Below, one piece after another: positions 1 through 5,283 of a stretch of 5,306 nucleotides of DNA. The first letter of the stretch is position 1. Every line of letters starts with the position of its first letter. Source of the stretch: Bacteroidota bacterium (GTDB taxonomy: Bacteria > Bacteroidota > Bacteroidia > Bacteroidales > Paludibacteraceae); NCBI GenBank assembly GCA_021804525.1, contig JAJZHJ010000127.1, positions 1-5,306 of the forward strand. The letters run 5' to 3'. Position numbers and translations under genes: made by a program. The notes beneath the pieces are model-generated. The model ran no database searches. It was not told the DNA's origin and was given only the letters and a program-made list of their open reading frames with translations.

Positions 1-1
1 T

Positions 2-82
2 TATAACCAGATGCCCGCAGTAAAATCGGCATTAGATCAAATTATTGACTTCCTGCAGGTATTTGCAATAAATCAAAAATAA
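2..82 (+). CDS. 3' end of an unidentified gene (partial)
   Basis: Only this + strand frame is open from the window edge. It encodes 26 residues (starting YNQMPAVKSALDQIIDF and ending in INQK) before TAA at 80-82. The segment reads as an amphipathic C-terminal helix with a short polar tail, as expected of a real protein end, but it is too short to assign to a family. No T-tract terminator follows it. The structured leader of the next operon starts 13 nt downstream, so readthrough into that operon is possible. A chance open frame cannot be excluded, because most of the gene lies outside the window. Confidence 0.5.
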   Translation, partial: YNQMPAVKSALDQIIDFLQVFAINQK

Positions 83-95
83 TAATAGCATCAGC

Positions 96-140
96 ATGAA
101 ACGAGTCCCGTCTTGCGGGACGAGTTCCATACGTCCTTGA
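96..140 (+). CDS. Possible leader peptide 1 (14 aa)
   Basis: An ATG at the start of repeat unit 1 opens a frame encoding MKRVPSCGTSSIRP and ending with TGA at 138-140. It covers the whole first hairpin and the left arm of the alternative helix (128-134), so a translating ribosome would remove that helix and free the second ATG at 163. There is no strong Shine-Dalgarno site, which is common in Bacteroidota. The open frame may simply result from the conserved ATGAAACGAG block, so the call is tentative. Confidence 0.2.
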   Translation: MKRVPSCGTSSIRP

Positions 141-162
141 TGTTAGAAAATAAAATACACGT
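96..162 (+). repeat. Leader element, copy 1 of a tandem pair
   Basis: This copy consists of block A ATGAAACGAG (96-105), a 15-nt spacer, block B beginning CGAGTTCCATACG (121-142), and a 20-nt A-rich block C (143-162) that leads directly into copy 2. Block A is identical in both copies. Block B matches copy 2 at 19 of 22 positions. Here the spacer forms a perfect stem, GTCCCG (105-110) with CGGGAC (116-121), around loop TCTTG. Outside it, ATGAAAC (96-102) pairs 6 of 7 with GTTCCAT (124-130), and the two stems are joined by opposed GA/GA. No T-tract follows, so it is not a typical terminator. Confidence 0.75.
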
Positions 163-210
163 ATGAAACGAGCATGTATAAACGATTCGCCAATAACGAT
201 GAATGTGTAA
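163..210 (+). CDS. Possible leader peptide 2 (15 aa)
   Basis: An ATG at the start of repeat unit 2 opens a frame encoding MKRACINDSPITMNV and ending with TAA at 208-210. The first three codons match those of possible leader peptide 1. The stop lies just upstream of the arm 215-225 that could pair over the ATPase start codon, so a ribosome ending here could disturb that pairing. The two peptides diverge after MKR, so any conserved role would lie in translation itself rather than in the peptide sequence. This is tentative. Confidence 0.2.
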   Translation: MKRACINDSPITMNV

Positions 211-253
211 GCGAGTTCCATATGACCTTAATGAAAAAAATAAACAAATTCAT
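163..253 (+). repeat. Leader element, copy 2 of a tandem pair
   Basis: This copy has the same architecture as copy 1: ATGAAACGAG (163-172), a longer 39-nt spacer (173-211), block B beginning CGAGTTCCATATG (212-233), and a 20-nt A-rich block C (234-253). It ends exactly at the ATGAAA start of the ATPase gene, just as copy 1 ends exactly at ATGAAA of copy 2. The outer stem 163-169/215-221 and the opposed GA/GA are kept. The spacer is unrelated in sequence but can form a weak stem (172-180 with 204-212) with several G-U pairs and an A-A mismatch. Conserved flanks around a variable interior suit a structured RNA better than a DNA operator. Confidence 0.72.
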
Positions 254-1135
254 ATGAAAGAAATAGTAGTAATATCGGGAAAAGGAGGAACAGGTAAAAC
301 ATCTATTACTGCTTCGTTTGCCATGTTGGCAGGTGCTGACGCAGTGGTGGCCGATTGTGATGTGGATGCGGCTGATATGCATCTTTTGATGCAACCAAAC
401 AGAGTGAAGGAAGAATCTTTTTTTAGTGGACAATTAGCTTCTATTGATTCTGAAAAATGTATTCAATGTGGTCAATGTGCGCAGGTTTGTCGTTTTGATG
501 CTATTTCGGTGCATGACGATCACCATGAGGTCGATTCGGTTAGCTGCGATGGCTGCGGATATTGTCCTCGGGTTTGTCCGGCGAATGCTATCAAGATGGA
601 AGAACGTAAAGCCGGCGATTGGTATATTTCGAAAACAAAGGCAAATAACTTCATGGTTCATGCAGCGTTGGATATTGGCGCTGAGAATTCAGGAAAATTG
701 GTAACTAAAGTAAAGAACGAAGCAAAAGCGCTTGCAAAGCAACAAAACGTACAATTTATCCTTGTTGATGGATCGCCTGGTATAGGATGTCCAGTACTTT
801 CTTCACTTTCGGGTGCCAATTTTGTGGTGTTGGTTACTGAGTCTACTCTTTCGGGATTGCATGATTTGAAACGAGTCTATGAATTAGTCAGAAAGTTCAG
901 AATCAAGGCGGGTTGCATTATCAATAAAGCTGATTTGAATGAAGCGGTGCATCAGCAAATTATTACGTTTTTGACAATGGAAAACATTCACCATATTGCC
1001 GATATTCCGTTTGATAGAACGTTTACCGACGCTTTGGTTTTGGGGAAAACAGTGGTCGAGACAGCATCTTCGTCGGTGTCTCAACAAGTGAAATGTGCAT
1101 GGGAAACAATTAAAAATCTCAATCAATCAGTATAA
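254..1135 (+). CDS. MinD/Mrp-family ATPase with inserted 2[4Fe-4S] ferredoxin domain
   Basis: A cytoplasmic P-loop ATPase of 293 aa in the MinD/Mrp/NBP35-like superfamily. Visible motifs are a deviant Walker A GKGGTGKTS (residues 9-17), DCDVDAADMHLL (34-45), and a Walker-B/switch-like stretch LVDGSPGIGCPV (170-181). Between them sit two cluster motifs, Cys 69/72/75/79 and 98/101/104/108 (the latter followed by Pro), the pattern of a bacterial 2[4Fe-4S] ferredoxin. In this family ATP turnover is linked to assembly or transfer of metal clusters; the substrate here is inferred from the neighbours. The start at 254 is chosen because the protein then begins MKEIVVISGKGG, as homologues do. An in-frame ATG at 203 would add 17 non-family residues and lies inside the leader repeat. 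The next gene starts 8 nt after the stop, indicating an operon. Related loci often have two such ATPases in tandem; only one is visible here. Confidence 0.93.
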   Translation: MKEIVVISGKGGTGKTSITASFAMLAGADAVVADCDVDAADMHLLMQPNRVKEESFFSGQLASIDSEKCIQCGQCAQVCRFDAISVHDDHHEVDSVSCDGCGYCPRVCPANAIKMEERKAGDWYISKTKANNFMVHAALDIGAENSGKLVTKVKNEAKALAKQQNVQFILVDGSPGIGCPVLSSLSGANFVVLVTESTLSGLHDLKRVYELVRKFRIKAGCIINKADLNEAVHQQIITFLTMENIHHIADIPFDRTFTDALVLGKTVVETASSSVSQQVKCAWETIKNLNQSV

Positions 1136-1143
1136 TTGAAACA

Positions 1144-1482
1144 ATGAAAATTGCATTTACAACAAAAGGCACGGAGTGGAATTCTCCGATGGATGCTCGT
1201 TTTGGGCGCACTGAATTTATCGTCATTTATGATGAAGAAACAAAAACATTATCATCGTTCGATAATAGAGCCATCGAAAATGAGGCACACGGGGCAGGAA
1301 CCGCTACATCGAAAATGTTATTCGAGTTAAAGCCCGATGTATTAATCACGGGCAATGGCCCGGGTCAAAATGCAGGGACGGTATTGAAAAAACTGAACTT
1401 AAAGATTTTTGTAGGTGCTGGCGAAATGACCATGAAAGGAGCCTACGAAGCGTATAAACATGCGAAATTAGAGATGATATAA
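1144..1482 (+). CDS. NifX/NifB-C-terminal-family (ORP-like) metal-cluster protein
   Basis: A small soluble protein of 112 aa matching the dinitrogenase iron-molybdenum cofactor biosynthesis family (NifX/NafY/NifB C-terminal type, ribonuclease-H-like fold). Family marks are the N-terminal strand MKIAFTTKG, DARFGR (17-22), HGAGTA (49-54), DVLITGNGPGQNA (65-77) and IFVGAGEMTMKGA (88-100). There is no cysteine and there are two histidines (49 and 106). A cysteine-free member fits non-covalent binding of a cluster, as known for Desulfovibrio orange protein, which carries a Mo-Cu sulfide cluster. Nitrogen fixation is not implied, since no nif structural gene is present. Its position between a ferredoxin-containing ATPase and a ferredoxin suggests it is the cluster carrier or scaffold of this module. 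The family is confident; the bound metal is unknown. Confidence 0.9.
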   Translation: MKIAFTTKGTEWNSPMDARFGRTEFIVIYDEETKTLSSFDNRAIENEAHGAGTATSKMLFELKPDVLITGNGPGQNAGTVLKKLNLKIFVGAGEMTMKGAYEAYKHAKLEMI

Positions 1483-1514
1483 AAATCATTCAAATAGCCA
1501 TTAATAGCAAAGTC

Positions 1515-1931
1515 ATGAGAAATAATCGTGAAACTGGTCGTGGTTTATTTGGTCAAGGTACGGTGCATGGCCACATTTCTTTACCTTGTATTTGCCCGCA
1601 ATGCGGTTACACAACATCACATACTCAAGGCATTCCGTGTTCTTCATTACGCTGCCCAGCGTGCAGTGTGCCGCTTATGCGACAAGACAGGGTAATTTCA
1701 TCTTTTCAGAAACTTACTCAATCTACTATTGAATCCAAAGTGCCTGATAAAAAGATTCAAAAAGATTTTCCTAAGATGGATGTTGCTTTGTGTACCGGAT
1801 GTGAAACATGTGTGAGCATTTGTCCAACGGATGCCATCGTTATGGAAAACGGGAAGGCGCGCATTGTAGAAGCAGCTTGTCGAAATTGCAGAAAATGTGT
1901 TCGAGTGTGTCCGGTTGGTGCTATATCATAA
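1515..1931 (+). CDS. Small protein with zinc-ribbon-like N-terminus and 2[4Fe-4S] ferredoxin C-terminus
   Basis: A 138-aa cytoplasmic iron-sulfur protein in two halves. The N-terminal half has Cys 25, 27, 30, 42, 47 and 50; the CPQC (27-30) and CPAC (47-50) knuckles resemble a zinc ribbon or rubredoxin-like site. After a polar linker (about 52-88), the C-terminal half carries CTGCETCVSICP (93-104) and CRNCRKCVRVCP (122-133), two classical [4Fe-4S] motifs. The likely role is electron transfer, or cluster donation, to the preceding ATPase and NifX-like protein. It is the last gene of the operon, 32 nt after the NifX-like gene, and is followed by an intrinsic terminator. The ATG at 1515 is the first in frame and leaves a short basic, Gly-rich N-terminus. 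The ferredoxin assignment is strong; the metal in the N-terminal half is inferred. Confidence 0.88.
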   Translation: MRNNRETGRGLFGQGTVHGHISLPCICPQCGYTTSHTQGIPCSSLRCPACSVPLMRQDRVISSFQKLTQSTIESKVPDKKIQKDFPKMDVALCTGCETCVSICPTDAIVMENGKARIVEAACRNCRKCVRVCPVGAIS

Positions 1932-1960
1932 TCATTTCAAATGAATGATTGAAACGTGAG

Positions 1961-1994
1961 AGATGGGTATTTGAAGAAATATCCATCTTTTTTT
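1961..1994 (+). terminator. Intrinsic terminator of the ATPase/NifX-like/ferredoxin operon
   Basis: AGATGGGTATTT (1961-1972) pairs with AAATATCCATCT (1977-1988) over 12 pairs, with a single G-U and a GAAG tetraloop, followed directly by a run of seven T (1988-1994). It lies 29 nt after the ferredoxin stop codon. It separates the three-gene module from the kinase-rpoN pair. Confidence 0.9.
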
Positions 1995-2038
1995 GTTTAT
2001 CGGCAGTTTTTCCCCTATTTTAGTAGTTCAAAAATGAA

Positions 2039-2046
2039 TATTTTTG
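2039..2046 (+). promoter_or_regulatory. Candidate Bacteroidota -7 box (TAttTTTG) upstream of the kinase gene
   Basis: TATTTTTG matches the TAnnTTTG -7 consensus of the Bacteroidota primary sigma factor. It lies after the terminator and about 45 nt before the kinase ATG, where a promoter is expected. A good TTTG -33 box is not evident; the nearest T-rich stretch (2018-2021) is imperfect and rather close. The rest of the 159-nt gap between genes (1932-2090) holds the terminator, a short inverted repeat at 1930-1950 and the ribosome binding site AAGGAA (2079-2084). Confidence 0.5.
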
Positions 2047-2090
2047 CGGCTTTGTAGTGAGCACGATATCTTTATTTCAAGGAATATATT

Positions 2091-3755
2091 ATGAGAAAAA
2101 CGATAACTATCTACTGCCAAAACACCAATTCATACCACGAAGTGTCTCCCGGAATTTCGCTCATGGAGTTGTTTCATCGACTGAATATCAAAATGCCTTT
2201 TCAAGTGATGGCGGCCAAAGTAAACAACAAGGTGCAAGGCCTGGATTTTTTAGTTTATAAACCGAAGGATATCTATTTTATTGATATTAGTACTCCATCG
2301 GGAATGCGGGTTTATGTGCGGACGCTTTCGATGGTGATGGCCAAAGCGGTCTACGATCTTTGTCCAAACGCTACATTGCATATTGAACATCCTATTGCCA
2401 AGGGATATTTTGGATTTATAGCCGTCAAAGGTAAATGTTTCGGCATGAGTCTGGATTTGATCAAAGCGCGTATGAAAGAGATTATTGTTCAGAATTTGCC
2501 GATTGTTTGCGAAGAAAAACCCACTTATGAGGTTATTGAACTTTTTCGTGAGCGGAGTCAACTGGACAAGGTGGTGTTGCTCGAAACGCTTGGATTTCTC
2601 TATTCGCGTTATTTCCGCATCGGCGATTTTGTCGATTATTATAGCAGCGTGCTCTTACCAACAACAGGAGAACTTTCGCTTTTCGAATTGGAGGAATATC
2701 AGGAAGGATTTCTGTTACGCATTCCAAACCGAACAAATCCTTTGCAATTGGAAGAGTATGTTGATCAGCCTGCCATGTTCAATGTCTTTAAAGAATTTAT
2801 CGCTTGGAATAACCTGATGGGTATGCGTAATGTAGGCGATTTCAATTTGGCTTGTAAACAAAACAAGAGTTATACGTTGATCAACGTGGCGGAAGCATTG
2901 CACGAAAAGAAAGTTGCCAATATTGCCGACATGATTGTGCATCGAAAAGAGAATGCTCATTTTGTGCTTATTTCGGGGCCTTCGTCGTCGGGGAAAACTA
3001 CTTTCAGTAAACGTTTGTCGGTGCAATTGTTGGTCGTGGGCATAAAACCGGTAGTCATTTCGCTCGACAATTATTTTGTGACACGCGACAAAACGCCGCG
3101 CGATGAAAATGGTGAATTGGATTACGAATCGATCGAAGCCTTGGATGTCGATCTGCTCAATCAGCATTTGATGAGTTTGCTGAAAGGCGATGAAGTGGAA
3201 TTGCCAACCTACAATTTTGACGACGGGAAACGGTATTTCAAAGGTGAAAAAATTCGCCTGCAATCTGACACGGTATTGATAATGGAAGGTATTCATGCAT
3301 TAAATCCTGCATTGACGCCGGCTATTCCCAACGAAAACAAATTCAAGATTTACGTTTCGGCATTGACCACCATCTCGCTCGACGATCATAACTGGATTTC
3401 GACTACCGACACACGATTGATTCGTCGCATTGTGCGCGATTTTCGTTATCGTAACTACAGTGCCCGCGACACGATTTCCCGTTGGCCGAGTGTTCGTAAT
3501 GGCGAGGATAAATGGATTTTCCCTTTTCAGGAGAATGCAGATGTGATGTTTAATTCTGCCTTAATTTTTGAATTGGCTGTATTGAAAAAATATGTGGAAC
3601 CGCTTTTGGCCGAAGTACCTCAAAATTGTCCCGAGTTTACCGAAGCGCATCGTTTGGCAAAATTCCTGCGTTTTTTCTTGACGATACGTGATCGTGAAAT
3701 CCCGCCGACTTCGTTGTTACGCGAATTTGTGGGTGGAAGCAGTTTCCGATATTAA
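2091..3755 (+). CDS. Nucleoside (uridine-type) kinase with N-terminal TGS and ThrRS SAD-like domains
   Basis: A cytoplasmic protein of 554 aa. Residues 1-65 look like a TGS (ubiquitin-like) domain. Residues about 70-235 resemble the second additional (editing) domain of threonyl-tRNA synthetase: RTLSMVMAKAVYDLCP (77-92) aligns with the segment that in ThrRS begins HxxxH, and HPIAKGYFGF (100-109) aligns with its 'P-GFYY' region. Both editing histidines are replaced (R77 and M81), so zinc-dependent editing is unlikely. The C-terminal kinase domain has a P-loop GPSSSGKT (296-303), SLDNYF (324-329), PTYNFDDGKR (372-381), LIMEGIHAL (396-404) and RRIVRDFRYRN (445-455), as in uridine kinases and phosphoribulokinase-like enzymes. 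It probably phosphorylates uridine/cytidine for pyrimidine salvage; the substrate is not proven. ATG 2091 has AAGGAA 6 nt upstream, unusually clear for this group, supporting the start. rpoN follows about 50 nt later without a terminator. Confidence 0.9.
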   Translation: MRKTITIYCQNTNSYHEVSPGISLMELFHRLNIKMPFQVMAAKVNNKVQGLDFLVYKPKDIYFIDISTPSGMRVYVRTLSMVMAKAVYDLCPNATLHIEHPIAKGYFGFIAVKGKCFGMSLDLIKARMKEIIVQNLPIVCEEKPTYEVIELFRERSQLDKVVLLETLGFLYSRYFRIGDFVDYYSSVLLPTTGELSLFELEEYQEGFLLRIPNRTNPLQLEEYVDQPAMFNVFKEFIAWNNLMGMRNVGDFNLACKQNKSYTLINVAEALHEKKVANIADMIVHRKENAHFVLISGPSSSGKTTFSKRLSVQLLVVGIKPVVISLDNYFVTRDKTPRDENGELDYESIEALDVDLLNQHLMSLLKGDEVELPTYNFDDGKRYFKGEKIRLQSDTVLIMEGIHALNPALTPAIPNENKFKIYVSALTTISLDDHNWISTTDTRLIRRIVRDFRYRNYSARDTISRWPSVRNGEDKWIFPFQENADVMFNSALIFELAVLKKYVEPLLAEVPQNCPEFTEAHRLAKFLRFFLTIRDREIPPTSLLREFVGGSSFRY

Positions 3756-3771
3756 AAACGTTTTTTTGATG

Positions 3772-3779
3772 TATTTTTG
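3772..3779 (+). promoter_or_regulatory. Possible internal promoter (-7 box TAttTTTG) for rpoN
   Basis: TATTTTTG fits the TAnnTTTG consensus and lies in the gap between the kinase stop and rpoN, 25 nt before the ATG at 3804. No TTTG is found at the proper -33 distance, and the surrounding DNA is a T-rich run, so the match may be chance. If used, transcription would begin close to 3786, too near the ATG at 3789 for a normal leader, favouring the start at 3804. Confidence 0.3.
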
Positions 3780-3803
3780 TCATGCAGAATGACACTACCG
3801 ATT

Positions 3804-5255
3804 ATGCTTAAACAACAATTAGCCCAGAAACAACAGCTCAAACTTTTGCCGCAACAATTAATGCTGGTGAAGTTGCTCGAATCGACGACGGCTGAGTTGG
3901 ATGAACGTATTGTGCAGGAATTGGAAAGCAACCCTGCATTGGAGGAAGTTTCGTCCGAAGAGGTTGAAAAGGAAAATGATGCCGAAGTGGATATCGCCGA
4001 AGTCGACAAGGCAGAAAACGTAATCGATTTAGTCGAATATGCTGCCGATGATGATATTCCCGACTACAAGCTGAAGATCAATAATTACTCTAAAGACGAC
4101 AAACAGGAAGAAATTCCTTTTTCGGCAGACATGACTTTTTACGAATATTTGCAAAATCAAGTCGGTTTGCATTCGTTGTCGGAGAAAATGGTGGAAACGA
4201 TCCTTTATGTCATTGGAAATATTGATTCGGATGGCTATTTACGTCGTAAAACAGAGGACATGCGCGATGATTTGCTCTTTCAAAACGGCGAACAAGTCTC
4301 GGCAAAGCACATTGAAGAGGCGATTCGTGTCATTCAAACTTTTGATCCGGCGGGCGTGTGTGCCCACTCATTGCAGGAATGCCTTTCCCTGCAATTGAAG
4401 CGTAAAGTGGAATCGGAATCGGTAAGTCTTGCATTGAACATAGTGGAGCATCATTTCGATGATTTGGCACACAAGAATTATGACAAAATTATTGCCGAAT
4501 TGAGAGTTGATAACGCGTTATTACGGCAGGCTTTTAGCGAGATTCTCCGGTTGAATCCTAAACCCGGGAGTGCGTGGAGCACGTTGATGGATCGCAACAA
4601 AGAGGTGGTGATTCCCGATTTTAACGTCGAAAATGACAACGGCCATTTGGTGGTGACGTTGAACGACCGTAACCGGCATGCGTTGCGGATAAGTGACGAT
4701 TTTCAGCAGATGCAGAAGCAATTGGCCAAACAACAGGAGGTTTCGCGCCAGGCGAAAGATGCAGTCTTTTACGTCAAACAACAAATTGAGTCGGCTGAGG
4801 TATTTATCGACTCGTTGCAACGGCGCAACATCACGTTATTGTCTACCATGAATGCCATTGTAGAGATGCAACGTTCTTTCTTTCTCGAAGGCGACGAATC
4901 GTTGCTTCGCCCGATGATTCTTAAAGATATTGCCGAGAAAACAGGACTGGATGTTTCGACTATTTCGCGCGTGAGCAACAGCAAGTATGTGCAAACGGAA
5001 TTTGGAACGTTCCCGCTGAAGTTTTTCTTTATTCAGACGGTGCAAACTGAGTCGGGCGAGGAGCTTTCCACGCATGCCATCAAAATGGCGCTTCAAAATA
5101 TCATTGACAAAGAAGACAAGAAACATCCTTTGAGAGATGACGAGATAGCCGTGTTATTGGCGGAACAGGGTTTCGACATTGCCCGCCGAACGGTGGCAAA
5201 ATATCGCGCTCAAATGGGAATTCCTATGGCGCAAATGCGGCGGGAGTGGGAGTGA
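3804..5255 (+). CDS. rpoN: RNA polymerase sigma-54 factor (RpoN)
   Basis: The alternative sigma factor that directs core RNA polymerase to -24/-12 promoters and needs an AAA+ enhancer-binding activator. From ATG 3804 it is 483 aa, a normal family length. Region I is Gln/Leu-rich (MLKQQLAQKQQ onward, to NPALEE at 43-48) and binds the activator. It is followed by an acidic linker (about 49-87), the core-binding region (about 105-290), a helix-turn-helix (LKDIAEKTGLDVSTISRVSN, 373-392), and the RpoN box ARRTVAKYR (460-468), which contacts the -24 element; only the final Glu of the usual ten-residue box is Ala here. ATG 3789 would add five residues (MTLPI) and a TTG at 3777 nine. The start at 3804 is preferred because homologues begin close to this Gln-rich helix. 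It is probably cotranscribed with the kinase. No activator gene is visible in the window. Confidence 0.96.
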   Translation: MLKQQLAQKQQLKLLPQQLMLVKLLESTTAELDERIVQELESNPALEEVSSEEVEKENDAEVDIAEVDKAENVIDLVEYAADDDIPDYKLKINNYSKDDKQEEIPFSADMTFYEYLQNQVGLHSLSEKMVETILYVIGNIDSDGYLRRKTEDMRDDLLFQNGEQVSAKHIEEAIRVIQTFDPAGVCAHSLQECLSLQLKRKVESESVSLALNIVEHHFDDLAHKNYDKIIAELRVDNALLRQAFSEILRLNPKPGSAWSTLMDRNKEVVIPDFNVENDNGHLVVTLNDRNRHALRISDDFQQMQKQLAKQQEVSRQAKDAVFYVKQQIESAEVFIDSLQRRNITLLSTMNAIVEMQRSFFLEGDESLLRPMILKDIAEKTGLDVSTISRVSNSKYVQTEFGTFPLKFFFIQTVQTESGEELSTHAIKMALQNIIDKEDKKHPLRDDEIAVLLAEQGFDIARRTVAKYRAQMGIPMAQMRREWE

Positions 5256-5283
5256 ACAATGACATTTTGCAGGAGACATCACG

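Larger units (their letters stand above)
96..260 (+). promoter_or_regulatory. Candidate structured 5' leader that may occlude the ATPase start codon
   Basis: Two alternative helices compete in each unit. One pairs ATGAAAC with the GTTCCAT downstream of it. The other pairs CATACGT (128-134) with ACGTATG (159-165) in unit 1, and CATATGA (219-225) with TCATATG (250-256) in unit 2, each with a 24-nt loop. Both arms of the second helix change together between units: C132-G161 becomes T223-A252, and T134-A159 becomes A225-T250. In unit 2 the right arm contains the ATG of the ATPase gene, so this helix would hide the start codon. The helices share the CAT at 128-130 or 219-221 and so exclude each other. 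The pairings are read from sequence; a regulatory role is inference. It matches no riboswitch or leader class I can name. Confidence 0.5.

Noticed and set aside
45..73. TTGACT-N17-ATAAAT as a sigma-70-like promoter for the ATPase operon
   Set aside because: The -10 match is poor, it sits in the end of the preceding gene, and Bacteroidota promoters do not normally follow this consensus.
105..121. GTCCCG/CGGGAC hairpin as an intrinsic terminator for the upstream gene
   Set aside because: No T-tract follows. The hairpin is flanked by sequences shared with the second leader element, so it belongs to that structure.
118..136. Alternative hairpin GGACG (118-122) with CGTCC (132-136)
   Set aside because: The pairing is perfect in unit 1 but has no counterpart in unit 2, so it is not supported by comparison.
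203..253. ATG at 203 as an earlier start of the ATPase gene
   Set aside because: It would add 17 residues (MCKRVPYDLNEKNKQIH) absent from the family's usual N-terminus, and it lies inside the leader repeat, whose unit length points to 254 as the start.
866..877. TTGAAACGAGTC, 11 of 12 matching the start of leader unit 1
   Set aside because: It lies inside the ATPase gene coding LKRV and lacks the CGAGTTCCAT partner; taken as coincidence.
2046..2063. GCGG...GAGCAC upstream of the kinase as a sigma-54 promoter
   Set aside because: The GG-to-GC spacing is 11 rather than the fixed 10, and the flanking bases do not match TGGCAC-N5-TTGC.
2715..3296. Long open frame on the minus strand (193 codons) inside the kinase gene
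   Set aside because: It lies opposite the well-conserved kinase domain, has no recognisable motifs and looks like a shadow of the real coding frame.
3754..3765. AAAAACGTTTTT palindrome with a T-run after the kinase stop as a terminator
   Set aside because: The palindrome has no loop and almost no GC, so it cannot form a stable terminator hairpin; kinase and rpoN are probably cotranscribed.
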